Shown: positions 22,152 to 33,989 of the stretch, one piece after another
Position numbering within the stretch: the stretch's first letter is position 1
How the letters are laid out: each line of letters opens with the position of its first letter
Origin: Gongronella butleri
Lineage: Eukaryota; Mucoromycota; Mucoromycetes; Mucorales; Cunninghamellaceae
Assembly (NCBI GenBank): GCA_025201375.1
Contig: JAIWZP010000004.1
Location: forward strand, 372,001 to 436,000
Direction of reading: 5' to 3'
Length of the DNA: 64,000 bases
The notes under the pieces: generated by a model
Told to the model about the DNA's origin: nothing
Database searches by the model: none
The model's input: the letters and a program-made list of their open reading frames with translations, nothing else
Position numbers and translations under genes: made by a program

Positions 22152-23948
22152 TCAGGATGGCATGACAAAGGCGACAAACTTGGCAAATCCAGCCGCATCA
22201 GACGCCTTGAGCAGCTTTGTATCAATGTGAGTTTGGATTTCCTGGTGAAAAAAAAAGGGAAAAAAAGAGTGGCGCGGATCAGATCACGTCGTAGACGTGT
22301 CTTTCATTTTTTTTTTAATTTTTTTTTACCTGGATAACATCTTTTGCAGATGGGCGGGTGGTGGGATTTTCATCGAGCAGCCACGCAACAAGGCCGCGCA
22401 TATAGACCGTCGGGTAGCCAAAGCTAAAAGTGGGGCTTGCCTCATTCAAAATGCAAGCAAAGAGCTGTCGCTCATTCTTGACTTGGTAATGGGGTGGCAC
22501 ACGGTCCATCATCTCAATGGTCGTGATCCCCAGTGACCACAAGTCGATTTTCTCATTGTACACCTGCTCGCGAATCACTTCGGGCGCCATCCACTTGCTC
22601 GTGCCCAATCGCTCACGATTGCGTCGGTGCGTCCGAGTCGCCAGGCCAAAGTCAGCTGACATCGCGGCCAAAACAAAAAAAATCATGCATGATCAGTCGT
22701 TTTTTCTCTTTTTCTTGTTTTTTAGGGAGGGCGAGCCAAGTTACCTAATTTGATTTCGCCATGCCATCCGACCAGCAAGTTTTCGCATTTGATGTCACGG
22801 TGGATGTAGCCCTTGCTGTGTAAAAAGACCAATGCCTTGAGAATCTCTCGCGTGACATACAGAGCATGTTCCTCGGGCAAGCCGCGTTGGCACAAGATGG
22901 CAAAGACGGAGCATTGTTGCAAGTCCATGATCATCCACACATCCTCGCGCCATAAAGACACCTCGCGCAGCCGAATCAAGTTGACGTGCCCACTCGCCAT
23001 GATTTTCAATTCGCGCACAATCGCAAGCCGGTAGTCGCGGTCGCTGTCCAATCGACAACGTTTGATGGCAAGCTTGTCGTGCTTGTATCGATGCCGTGCG
23101 CCAACCACGGCGCCATTGACGCTGCAAGAAAAAGAATAAAATGAGAAAAACGCGAGGAGGGCGTTTTTTTTACGTGCGCGTATGAAAAGCGCGTCTTTAT
23201 TTTTTTTATATAAAAGATCGGTTTATTTTTACCCTGTTCCAATCTCGTAAAAGTTGGCATACTTGTTATTGGGGTCCAGTGTTGAAATGCTCAGTGATTT
23301 GGGCATGGATTTGCGCAATTGGCGCTCAAATGTGTTTTTGGGCCTCACGAGCGGCGGCAACTTTGGGATGTCGGTGCTAATGCCTGCTGGCAGCCACGGC
23401 CGCTTGCAAATGTTCTTTTGCGGGTTGGATTCGCGTAGCGCGTAAACCGTAATGGGTGCACATGGCTTGAGAAAGCAATCGCTGCCCAAAACATTGGGCA
23501 CTTCGTAAAATCCGGGCGGACGCCACACCTGTGCGATGAGAAAAACGAGCAATTGGGAAGTAAGTACGGGGGTCTCGTGGCTCGTGGGGAAAGAAAGAGT
23601 CCACGCTTGGATGCAGGCTCCCTTTTTCCCTTGCTTTCTCTTTGTTTAATGCTGTACGACGCGTTTTGCCCAGTGGGAATGGACGCGTGAATTAACATCC
23701 ATTTTTTTGGCCCTGCTGTTTACCCTGTGGTGGTGTGACGCGGAGGATCTTGGTTGTGTGGTGCTGAGTGCAAAGCTTTTGTTGGAACTGGTGGTGGAGA
23801 TGCGTCTGGTGCGGAGACAGCCCGTAGATCGGCGTTTCATGCCCACGGCGTTGGGTGCAAGATCCTTGGTGGCAGTGGCGGTCGACGTCGGCAGCGACCG
23901 GTGCTGCTGGAGCGTCCTTTTCAAGCCGTGCTGGTTCATTTCCGTCAC
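22152..23948 (-). CDS. PAK/STE20-like serine/threonine kinase
   Basis: Five exons give about 430 residues. After a basic N-terminus rich in Ser, Thr and His comes VWRPPGFYEVPNVLG, then a linker ending LDPNNKYANFYEIG. The kinase domain is complete. The glycine loop GTGVNGAVVG is created across a splice junction; the ATP lysine is in LAIKRC and the C-helix Glu in VRELKIM. The catalytic loop is HRDIKCENLL, DFG spans another junction (KLADFGLA), the activation segment is GTSKWMAPEVI, and DLWSLGITTIEMMD follows. Overall it reads as STE20 group and closest to PAK, but I see no canonical CRIB (ISxPxxFxH) upstream. The C-terminal exon ends FVMPS. The first intron is about 197 nt, longer than usual here. 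MTEMNQHG is taken as start; the second Met is an alternative. Confidence 0.85.
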
Positions 23949-25834
23949 TTTATGGCGGAATTCTCCCTTTTCCGTTGTTTTTAAATAAAAAGAGCTGAGC
24001 CTTGTCGCGCGAGCGTCGCAATGATGAAAAGAGGAACAACAAAAAAGAGGTCCATCCCCAGCAAGACAAGATCTATATAAAAAATAAGTTTATGCAGTGT
24101 ATTTTATTTTGCCCCCTTCTTTTCAGGATCATGCAGCTGCGCTTTGAATACCAAATGTAGCCTCGTCCATCAAGCCCGCCATTTGTTTATCTTTTTTTCT
24201 GTTGTAGAGGCGGAGTCCAGGTGTGCCATGTCGTCATTCACCTCTTTTTTTTTAATATCGACAAAAGAGGTAAAAAAAACTGCAAAACCAGGCACGACAC
24301 GTCGATCGCCGTGCGGCACGTCAAGTGCCATTTTTTTTGCGTGCCGCAACACAGCACACCACTCTCGAGAAAAAACGAAAAAAGGGGGGGCGGAAAAAGT
24401 AAAAAAAAAAATAAAAGGGGGGGGGGAGGAGAGAGGCGGGGCAGGTCATCATGCACAGGGGCGAAAAAGGGGGGGGGGAGACAAAGGGGACGAGTGAGAA
24501 TGAGCGGTGAGAAGCATCAAGGGGCTCTAAATGGATTCATGCATGATGCATCCCTATGTCGCTCTTTTTTTCTTTTCTCGCCGCATTGTCGCCTTGGCAA
24601 ATCCAGGAAACGGAATACCAATTGGTGCTTCCGTTGCCTTGTCGCGCCATTTGCACCAAGAAACGGACAATTGACCGAGTCGCGCCGTCTTTTTTTGTTT
24701 TTTTGTTTTTTTTTCGTGCGTGGCACGCAGGCAATCCCCCCTTACTCGTATCGATTCAATTGAGCAATCGCCCTTCTTCCGCCACCCTTTCCAAGGGCTC
24801 GACTGGCTCGAAGAGTCGAGCGGCGTGTCGCACCCAACCAAAGTGGTCGCTGTGACATGCTTGATTGCGGGTCGCACGCTGATTTGCCCGCGTGAGCGTC
24901 CATTCTCGATCTTTTTTTTTTTTTCTTATTTACGCATTCGCGGGCCGATGTCGCCGCTGATCGTCGGGGTTCGCAAAGCGCGACTTTTTGTTGCCATTTG
25001 ACATCCAAAACCCGCATAAGCTCTATTTTTGTGAAAAGGATCAGCAATCCTTTAGCCATCGTCACTCTGTGCCTATTTTTATGCGCTCTGACAATGAGAA
25101 GCGTCGCACATTGGGCACCAGCTTTGCTTTTTCTCTAGAAAAAGAAACACACGTGTTCACGATAAACAGACGTGACGCCGCCAATGAGAATAAGCCGCCA
25201 CTTCAAGTTTAGCTGCATAACAAAGAGATGATCGGCTGTGTCTTTTATGCACTCCTTTTTTTTTTTACAGTGCCTATAGAGAGAGGCATGTACGATTTGG
25301 CTTGATTTTTGTTTTTTTTTTTTTCTTGTCAATGGGCAAAAAGCCATTCCCTTGCCCCTTCCTTTTCAATTTCTTTCTTTTTTCTTGACTGGCCTCTTCG
25401 CTGTCACCTTTTTTTTTTTTTCTCGCCTCTTTATTTTTTTTATTGCCGTGTTGCCACTTTTCCCCTCGATTTTTAAAAAAGAACCAAGGTTCATCACGGA
25501 TTTGACCAAGCAAAACTTTCATCGTCGCCTTTCACCACCTTGTTTAAAATGAACCAATAGGTTCTTTTGACCATCCATCCTCTTTTTGCTTAATATTCAT
25601 ACGCTTCAATTCCATCGAAAAAAGACACGCAATTGCACAAAACTTACGCGTCGCACGTCACATCGCACTCAATTGAGACGACACGGTCCCCACCCATCAT
25701 CTAGCTGCATTTTTTTCTCTCTCTCGCTTTGATTGCTTGCATAATTTTTTGATCAGCCTTTTTCCACTGCGAATCTCTTTTTGCCTTGCCCCCCTTTCCC
25801 CCCTTTTATTTATTCCTTTCTCTCATTTATACAC
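23949..25834. promoter_or_regulatory. Long divergent intergenic region, kinase / chitin synthase 2
   Basis: The two start codons are 1.9 kb apart. The region carries G-rich runs (24384-24390, 24417-24426, 24469-24478), several T tracts, and from about 25690 a pyrimidine-rich leader into the chitin synthase start. Frames such as 24720-25001 and 24988-25212 look partly protein-like but run through T tracts and lack any motif I can name. An unrecognised small gene at 24.6-25.2 kb cannot be excluded. Confidence 0.4.
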
Positions 25835-28800
25835 ATGTTGCCTCAACCTCGTCGCCAAAATTCGCTCATCCGGCCAGAACGGCAGCGGATCAACACGCAT
25901 CATCCTTATTATCACACACTGCGTGCCCAGCAACAGCATAATTTGCAGTTGCAATTACAGCAGCAGCAGCAAGAGCCACCTTTTATGCAGCATCAGCAGC
26001 AAATGTATCATCAGCCCCCTCCATCGTCGTACCACGCTCAGCAACCAATGCAACAGCAATACCAGCACGGCTACGACCCCGGGATGGCACTGCACGGACC
26101 GCTTGGCGGTCAGCGCGCGTCGTTGCGGAACGGGCTCCTCGATCGGGACCATGATGATAGATTCCAATCGTCACATGAGCTCATCAATACCCCACACGCG
26201 ACCTCGTTCAACCCTTGGAAGATATACTGCTATTTAATCACTTGTTGCCTGCCGCCATGTATCTTGCGCTGTTGCCTCGGTAAAAAAACGCTAAAAAAAC
26301 AAAAAAAAAAAAAAAAAATAGGAGGTGGCCCCCCCTCTTTGCCCGATCATCAGGCCGCGAATCGCCTCCACATACCCCTAGAAGCGCCAAATATGCTGAC
26401 TTTTTTTTTTTTTTTTCCTCGGTGCGGGTTTATTAGGTAAACGTGATCATGCGGCGCAATATGCATTTCGAGAAAAGATCGGCCTTGTCTCTGTAATTCT
26501 GCTGATCATGGGCTTTGTTGGCTTTTTGACGTTTGGGTTCACGCAAGCGATCTGTCCGCGGCCGCCCATCAGCTTCCGCATGGACCAATTGAACGACGGA
26601 TATGTGCTGATACACGGACAGGCATATTTGCTCGCATCGTGGAACGACCATCCGCCCATCTCGTATCTGTCGGCCGAAAAGATGAACCCCGTGTATCCGC
26701 CCGTGTCGGCCGGCGGCATGGACGCGTCCTTTTTGTTCCAAAAAGTTAATGAGCGATGCGCGCCCGTGTTTACATCCAAGCAGCCCGCCGTGGCCGTCGG
26801 CTCCGCCACGTTGCCCACCTATTTCCCGTGCCGCATGTTCAACACACACAATGCCCTCGACGTGCCAAACCCGGCCACGTATTCAAATCACTCGGGATGC
26901 CATTTGTCGCCCACGGCACGTGCCATGTTTGCCGATTTTCGACACCACGGCGTGCCAACGTCCCAGGGGACCCTCGACAAGGCTGGACGCGTCTATTACG
27001 ATTGGACAGAGGTCAATGGTACCAATCATCTCGCCGTCTTTAATAGGTAAAATTAAGGAGATGCTTGTTTTTTTTTTGTGTGAGTGTGTTTTTTTGTTCA
27101 ATTGCTTATTTTTTTTCGCACTTCTTTAACATCCCCTCTCCCTGGCTGTTCTCGGATTCTCCCTTTTTCAGGCAAGTTGATTGTGTGACAAAACAAGCAA
27201 AGCAGGAGTCTTTGTGTAGCCTGACGCCGAGAACCTTTTTTTTTTTTTTGTTTTTTGTTTACAGCAATGTATTGAATCTCAATTTGCTTGGAGCGCTACC
27301 CCTGAACATGCTCAACGTGCCGCTCAATGGGCTGATTGCGACAATTTTGTCAAATATGGATCAATTTGGTGGCAAGGACATCTCGCATCTTGTCATGGCA
27401 CACAAAAAGGACAAGGGTGCCAAAACCACGTGGCTACAAGAGGCACATTGCCTGATGGACGTGATCAAGGTGGGCGAAATCGACACCAAGAGCGTCGGAT
27501 GCATTGCTTCGGACGTGGTGCTCTACATGTCGCTCGTTGTCATTCTTGGCGTCATTCTCGTAAAATTCGCCCTGGCCGTCATGTTTGGCTGGTGCCTGTC
27601 TTGGAAACTTGGCAATTTCAACGAGGGCCGCTCGTACAAGGAGCGTATGCGCCGCGCAAGCGAAATCGAGCATTGGACTGCAAGCATGCACGAACCATCA
27701 GCTGCCATCCGCCCACGCCACCAGCCTTCAAAATCATCGCTCCACAAGCTGTCCATCATGCCAAAGACGAGCAGATTCACGCTTCCAGAGGCTGGATCCA
27801 TGCATTTCAATGCTGCAACACTTGAGCGACCTGGTAGCGCACTGTGGAAACAATCGCCAAGGTAAAATTAAAGGAAAAAAAAGAAAAAGACGAGGAAATC
27901 AAAAGGATCGCACGCGCAAACGCAATTGACACGCTTCAATTTACTAGTTCACGCGTGCTCGGGCCATGTGGAAGCACACTGGACCTAAATCCAGCGCGAT
28001 TGACGCCAACGACGCTTGGATCGGATAATGGATGGAGCCAATCGTCTCGACGACAAAGCGAAATGGTACCAACGTCGCGCCGGTCGTCCATGTCGTCGGG
28101 ATCCAATGTGACACACACGTCCACACTGTCTTGTCCATACTCCATTTCACGTTTCGCAGTGCATCAGCCCAAAACAGACTTTATGCCCTTTGGATTCCGC
28201 CTGGCCCACACGATTTGCCTGGTGACGTGCTACTCGGAGGGCGAGGAAGGCCTGCGAACCACTCTGGACTCCATTGCAACGACAGACTATCCCAATTCGC
28301 ACAAATTGATTCTTGTCGTCGCAGATGGCCTCATTACGGGCCACGGCAACGAATTGTCAACGCCCGACATTTGCCTGTCGATGATGCAGGATTTCGTGGT
28401 GCCGCCCGACCAAGTGCAGCCCTCGAGCTACGTGGCCATTGCCGATGGCACAAAGAGACACAACATGGCCAAAGTGTACGCCGGGTTTTACAAGTACGAC
28501 AACAATACCGTCGACGTTGCCAAGCAACAGCGTGTGCCTGTGCTCACTGTCGTCAAATGTGGCACACCCGAGGAGCAGGCCACCGAGGCAAAGCCTGGCA
28601 ATCGCGGCAAACGCGATTCTCAGGTGATCCTCATGTCGTTTTTGCAAAAAGTCATGTTTGATGAGCGCATGACGCGCATGGACTATGACATGTTTACCAA
28701 TCTGTGGCGCATCACGGGCGTCAGCCCAGACAAGTACGAATTGGTCCTCATGGTGGACGCAGACACAAAAGTTTACCACGACGCGTTGTCGCGCCTCGTC

Positions 28801-29921
28801 AGCTGCATGATGAATGACGATCAAATCGCGGGACTCTGTGGAGAAACAAAAATTGGCAACAAGATGGACAGCTGGGTGTCCATGATCCAAGGTAAAAACC
28901 AATGCCTGACAAGTCGCACGTGCACCCACAATTAGCTGATTCACTTTTTTTTTTTTTTTTTTTTTTTTGCTTTTTTTGCTTTTGTCTAGTGTTTGAATAC
29001 TATATTTCACATCATCAGACCAAAGCATTTGAATCCATCTTTGGCAACGTGACATGCTTGCCAGGATGCTTTTGCATGTATCGCATCAAGGCACCAAAAG
29101 GCTCCAATGGCCATTGGGTGCCTGTACTCGCAAGTCCGGACATTATCGAGCGCTACTCGGAGAATGTCGTCGATACGCTGCACAAAAAGAATCTGCTGTT
29201 GCTTGGTGAAGATCGATATCTGTCCACTCTGATGCTTAAAACATTCCCGCGGCGGAAAATGCTGTTTGTGCCACAGGCTGTGTACGATCAATTGTCAAAA
29301 AAAAAAATGGAACAATCGCGATCCTAATCTTTTTCTTTTTTTTTTTTTTTTTGCAGATGCAAGACAGTGGTCCCTGACACTTTTGCCGTGCTCTTGTCGC
29401 AGCGTCGTCGATGGATCAACTCCACCATTCACAATTTAATGGAATTGCTTTTTGTCAATGATCTGTGTGGCACCTTTTGCTTCTCCATGCAATTTGTTGT
29501 GTTCATGGAGCTTGTGGGCACGCTCGCACTGCCCGCTGCCATCTCGTTCACAATGTATTTGATTGTTCTCGCCATCCTTGGGCAGCCTGCCGTGGTATCG
29601 CTGATTCTGCTTGCCCTGATCCTTGGTCTACCTGCCATTCTGATTGTCATGACCAGTCGCAAGCTGGTGTATGTCGGGTGGATGACCGTGTATCTGTTCA
29701 GTCTACCAATTTGGAACTTTGTGCTGCCAACTTACGCGTACTGGCATTTTGACGATTTTACGTGGGGCGAGACACGCAAGGTCCAAGGCGAGTCGTCCAA
29801 GGACCACCACGGAGACAAGGATGGCACCTTTGACAGCTCCAAGATTGTGCTGCGCAAATGGAGCGAATTTGAGCGTGATAGGCGAATAGCGTCCATGATT
29901 GTCGCGCGACACTCTCCATAG
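25835..29921 (+). CDS. Chitin synthase, class IV / CHS3 type (copy 2)
   Basis: Six exons (25835-26279, 26437-27046, 27265-27861, 27948-28891, 28990-29281, 29357-29921) join in frame to 1150 residues. A Gln/His/Pro-rich N-terminus ends in a Cys-rich [18 protein letters not shown] membrane segment [16 protein letters not shown] and a degenerate b5-like block [15 protein letters not shown] follow. The catalytic domain has [20 protein letters not shown] and QRRRW (978-982), then membrane helices. The linker between the second membrane segment and the catalytic domain is Ser/Arg rich and longer than in copy 1. It lacks copy 1's last intron. At the junction before CKTVVPD the Arg of copy 1 is Val. 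An in-frame ATG at 25781 lies in the pyrimidine-rich leader and was not chosen. Confidence 0.94.
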
Positions 29922-30149
29922 CATCCAAATTCCTCTTTTCTGTTATATATCTTGTGCGCGCTATTGTACCAACATCTGCTGCTTCCTAGTCCCCCTCTTG
30001 TTTCTGTGTTTGTTTCTCTTTCTTTCTTTCTTTTTTTTGTTGTTGCTACCAATGCGCCCCCTTCGTCAATAACAGCGCCACCACCTCTGTATAATAGCTG
30101 TCGTTGCTTCCTCCGTGACTAGACTGCCAAAAAAACAAATAAATCCTAC

Positions 30150-30450
30150 GCCAAAAACTGGCTTTTCTCTACAAAACACAGGATCGTAAAAAATAATCCA
30201 GTTTGAAAATTGATTATCATAGCTTGCTGTCACCTGTCCAAATTTCACAAGTGAATGCACACGGAGAAACCACGAAAAATGTCAAAAAGAGGACGATCCA
30301 TCGGGTCAGTAACAAAAAAGCAATCAATGAGCAGTTTTCAATTTAAATTTGCAGGCAAGTACTGTTGTAGTACGAGAGCAACGTGCCACCAACGTGCACC
30401 AACACGCTCATTAGAATGAGACACTCCAGTATCACGGAGTTAATTAAAGC
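30150..30450 (+). repeat. Dispersed repeat family 1, deleted copy
   Basis: Contains 'cacggagaaaccacgaaaaatg' and 'tccatcgg', then jumps to the terminal block 'acacgctcattagaatgag'. The middle part present in the 57 kb copy is missing. Confidence 0.55.
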
Positions 30451-30539
30451 CTTGCGCAGGCAACTCGACATTTGATGCATATTACAGTTTAAATACTGTA
30501 ATATTATTCACAAATTTAGCACAGGGTCTAGAAATATTT

Positions 30540-30960
30540 TGTGGATCGCGATGAAAATGGCATCAATCATTGAAAGAGACACGCTTGAGTGTCATTTTCG
30601 GATTGTTTGCTCGCCGAGGAACGAACTTTACACGCTTGCAATGGTCAATCAAACATTGGATTAATTTTCAAACTCACTTTTCTCAACAACTAGGAAAACA
30701 ACCAACGATGCTTTTAACGTATCGAAAGCAGTTGCTGAATCTCTATTGAATGAGATAAGTTTCATCGATGGATGGCCAAAACTGGCAGAGAAACCCCATT
30801 TTTTCAACAAAATCTTTAATCGCGATTATATATTTTACAAAACCTTGGGGTAGCCCCGATTTTTATTGCCCAGTTTTCACGGCACAGACTCCAAGTTTGC
30901 ACCATCTATGCAAAGTAGGTTTTTGAGTTGAGTCGTGAATTTTTTTTTGTCTCCATCGAT
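30540..30960 (+). repeat. Dispersed repeat family 2, partial copy
   Basis: Matches the first third of the 1340-2410 copy and the 33.6 kb copy: 'ttttctcaacaactaggaa', 'gatgcttttaacgta', 'tgaatctctattgaatgag', 'tcatcgatggatggccaaaa' and 'ttttattgcccagttttca' appear in the same order. It ends before the 'catcggtcatttcaccag' block. Confidence 0.65.
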
Positions 30961-30984
30961 CCCTCCTTCACATTGTATCCGTCA

Positions 30985-31517
30985 TTGCATGTTTATAATT
31001 GGCCTTTAAGCCCATATTCCAAAACGGACGAGAGGAAGCCAGTTGCGCATTGCTCGCTGAAAAAATTTCATTTCTACCAGCCCGGACATTTTGCACGCAT
31101 TGGGCACCGCCATCATGCTCGTCGAAAAAAAAAGCACAGCGTGCGTCCGGCCAAAAAAAAAAAGACCATGTCGAGACAATAGACGCGCCAATCGCTGCAA
31201 TGGCACGCAAAAGCGCGTCCTTGGAGCTGTATCGACACATTCACTAGCAAAAGAAGTTCGAGGTGTATGGATTCGACTTGAAACGGGCGCGCTTAAATCA
31301 AATTCTGACGCGGGTTTTTTCACACGTCCAAGTTATGATATCCCGCAAACAACCTGTTCGCGTCAATTCTGCCTGGATCTCGTTTTTTGAAGTGATCATC
31401 GATGGCCACATACGCAACAGCCCGTGCTCTTTCTTGTGAGCCGCGTTTCGAGGATCTGCGGCCAGTCTGTGTCGAGTTTGTCTTGTGGCGAAAATACGAA
31501 GCCGATTGCATTTTATG
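30985..31517 (+). repeat. Dispersed repeat family 1, left part of a split copy
   Basis: Aligns with 57100-57640: 'acattcactagcaa' followed by 'agaagttcgaggtgtatgg', 'tctgacgcgggttttttcac', 'gcgtcaattctgcc', 'gtgatcatcgatggccaca' and 'gattgcattttatg'. The match stops near 31517 and resumes near 31958. Confidence 0.6.
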
Positions 31518-31861
31518 TCAGATTCCGCCTGACAAGCTCGCCTACACTCTTTTTTTTTTTTGCCTCAGACTCCATCCGCTCCTTTCAAGAATCACTTTCC
31601 TTTTTGGCAAGCCCGCTTGCCCCCTTTTCTTTTTTTTTTTTTTGCCCCGCTGCGCCATCTCACCGCTGACACTTTGACCTGGCTCCGCTTGGGCAACCCC
31701 GACAATCCTTTATCTCTATTTCCCTTTAAATAGCCTTTTCCCCTTTTCCTTTTCCCTTTTCCTTTTCTTTACTCTCGTCAACACAATTGACCGTCCTTTT
31801 CTCCTTTTGCCATCATTAAAACCTTTGCTTGTTCGAATCCATCGTTAGTCCATTTCGCATC
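31518..31861 (+). promoter_or_regulatory. Promoter-like segment trapped inside repeat family 1
   Basis: Unlike the flanking repeat, this is pyrimidine-rich with a TTTAAATAG element near 31723-31731, a (CCTTTT)n-like leader and a final stretch leading to an ATG at 31862. The composition matches the leaders of both chitin synthase genes in this window. Because the repeat is continuous elsewhere, this segment looks foreign to it. Confidence 0.5.
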
Positions 31862-31957
31862 ATGGGTCATTTCAAGCGTCGCTCACAGCACCGCGACGCC
31901 TCATCAGTGGATTCTCAGCAATCCACCAGGACAGGATCGTCACATTTTACAAGAGAA
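31862..31957 (+). pseudogene. 5' gene fragment, start codon plus about 32 codons
   Basis: From ATG at 31862 the frame reads MGHFKRRSQHRDASSVDS and on to HFTREPTSRW, a Ser/Arg/Gln-rich, N-terminus-like sequence. It then runs into repeat family 1 sequence and reaches a stop at 31991-31993. I see no continuation downstream. I do not recognise the protein. Best reading: the first exon of a gene, cut off from the rest by repeat DNA or captured by a mobile element. A free-standing 43-residue protein is the alternative. Confidence 0.45.
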
Positions 31958-32200
31958 CCAACCAGTCGATGGAGGGAGCCCGGGGTTTTATAGCATTTTC
32001 ATCGGCAAATGGACGCATTCTACAGTACCATGTGGATGAATGGAACGGCGATCCGAGGAACCAAGTTTTATCATACCAGGTTAAAATCCGTGACTGTACC
32101 CCTTGAAAAATCGATGGAGGAAAATCGTCATTTTTGAATATCGATGTGGCGCACCATCGAATGCTTGCAGCTCCATGAAATTTTGGCATATGAGCATTTT
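31958..32200 (+). repeat. Dispersed repeat family 1, right part of the split copy
   Basis: Resumes at 'ccagtcgatgg', which corresponds to 'ccagtcaatac' in the 57 kb copy. It continues with 'taccatgtggatgaatgg', 'cgatccgagga', 'gtgactgtacccc' and 'cgtcatttttgaatatcgat', all in family order. Confidence 0.55.
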
Positions 32201-32339
32201 GGTCTCTCTCTTTTCAGAACAATATAATTGTAAAAATAGGGGGTTGCATTGATCTGACCGTAGGCAAGAAAATTGACAATGCTCCATAAATTCACAATTT
32301 TGTCTCTAGCGCGTCGAGCTGCTACAGTATTCGACCAGG

Positions 32340-32720
32340 CTTCTTAAATGTTACAAGTTGAAAGACACGCACAACGAACGGGGTCATTTCATCCCTGCTC
32401 AGCAACGCCGATGATGCGCAATATTTGCTTGTACGCTTGCAACGCCCAATCAAACATTTCAGCTTCGTTTTTCTCGGCAATGGAAAAGACAAAGGATGGC
32501 GTGCTGCTGTGACAATAAATGCGGAATTCAATTCTTCTTTGTTGGATGAACCCAATTTCACTAGCGTACGACCAAAAGTGATGCAGAAATTCCATTTTCT
32601 AAAATTTGGCTTTGATCGCCCCCCATTCCTCGAAAACGGCTTGATCGACCCCCCGACTTTTATTGCAGATTTGCTTAGAAAGAAGAGGTCAACGCACTTA
32701 ATGATATGACTTTCAGATGT
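32340..32720 (+). repeat. Dispersed repeat family 2, diverged partial copy
   Basis: Shares 'gcttgcaacgcccaatcaaa' and 'tttttctcggcaatggaaa' with the 30.6 kb copy (there 'gcttgcaatggtcaatcaaa'), plus 'ccgacttttattgcagattt' and 'aatgatatgactttcag' with the 1.4-2.4 kb copy. It is more diverged than the others. Confidence 0.5.
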
Positions 32721-33559
32721 CCAATGTGTACCGGTAGGTTGCCAAACCGATTTTTTGAGAGACCTGATGAGCCTCTCAAAGCGGGGGACTCTCCAGATGC
32801 ATTTTGACCTGACCCACCTTTTTTTTCTAAATTTGAAAAAAAATCGTCACCAAGCAAGGACTCATCGCAGCTCCACGAAACTTTTACTGTACAGTACTGT
32901 ACTGTACATGTAGTGGATGTTGCTCCTCTCTTCTCAGAAAACAATTAAAAATCCAAAGGACAATCATGTGGTTTGTCGGGAAGCACGGCATTGCTGAAAA
33001 TTTGGCTGTAGTAGCGCGTTTTTGTAAAATTCATTTCGCGGTAAAATCATGATTCGATCATCGCCAAACTTTGCCACTTGGATTTTTCAGCGTCTCTCTT
33101 TTTTGAAAGAAAAATTAAAAAACCAGATGTTGATTATTGGGCCATTTCCATGGCATGCGCCGTTTTCAAGGATTGGCACAAATCCATGGATGACCAACAC
33201 AAATCGTGAATCGATTGCCTCCCAACCTCCTTTGCACTTTGACTATTTCGCCGCGCCTTACATATTCAACAGCACAACATGAAACCCCAAAATTGACTGG
33301 ATCGTTTTGCAGATGAATTCGAAATCTCGACATTTTTACAAATGCAGAATTACAGTAAATGCCACAAATCATCATGGTTGGGTGGCCCAAAATTTACACA
33401 TACTGTAATTTTTTGCCGACGCGACTCTTTTTGAAAAACCGTTCAAACCAGGAGTCGACCAAGTCATTGTGCAGGTGATGAATCTACGGTAGAATTCTGA
33501 CATTTCCACAAATTGGGCACGAGTCTCTCAAAATACTGTATGTATTTTGTGGATTGCGG
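32721..33559. other. AT-rich spacer in the repeat island
   Basis: No gene. It contains a dense TACAGTACTGTA-type stretch at about 32885-32910 and several 'aattacagtaaa' words. It may be a third, unplaced repeat; I found no second copy by eye. Confidence 0.35.
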
Positions 33560-33989
33560 TGAAATGGCACCGATCGAAAGAGACGCACACACGCACTCGG
33601 GTGTCATTTCCTGATTGTTTGCTAGCCCATGGATGAACTTTACCCGCTTGCAAAAGTCGATCAAACATTGGATCAATTTTCAAACTTGCTTTTCTCGACA
33701 ACTGGAAAAATAACCAATGATGCTTTTAACGTGTCAAATGCTGCTGCTGAATCCCCACCGAATGAAACAAGTTTCACGGCGATTTGATCAAAACTGGCCG
33801 AGGAAATACTGTACTGTTGTACACTTTTTCTACAAAAAAATTCAATGGCAACTTACTCGACAACTGTCTAGTCAACCCCCAATTCTTATTTCAGATTTAA
33901 TAAAAATAAGGGAGCAAAGCATCTAATAGGATGACTTGCAGGGCGCCGGCTTGGGTTTTAACTTTTTTCATCGGTCATTTCACCAGCCA
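33560..33989 (+). repeat. Dispersed repeat family 2, left part of a split copy
   Basis: Matches 1340-1755 in order: 'gatgcttttaacgtgtcaaa', 'gagcaaagcatctaatagga', 'gggttttaacttttttcat' and 'cggtcatttcaccagcc'. The match stops at 33989, exactly inside a word that is continuous in the 1.75 kb copy, and resumes at 35018. Confidence 0.65.

Noticed and set aside
24144..25212. Several frames of 60-180 codons upstream of chitin synthase 2
   Set aside because: They cross poly-T, poly-G and poly-A tracts, overlap each other in three frames and show no known motif. The region is better explained as promoter DNA, with low certainty.
31829..31838. B-box-like GTTCGAATCC as part of a second tRNA
   Set aside because: No A box, acceptor stem or anticodon arm can be folded around it. 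It lies in a leader just upstream of an ATG.
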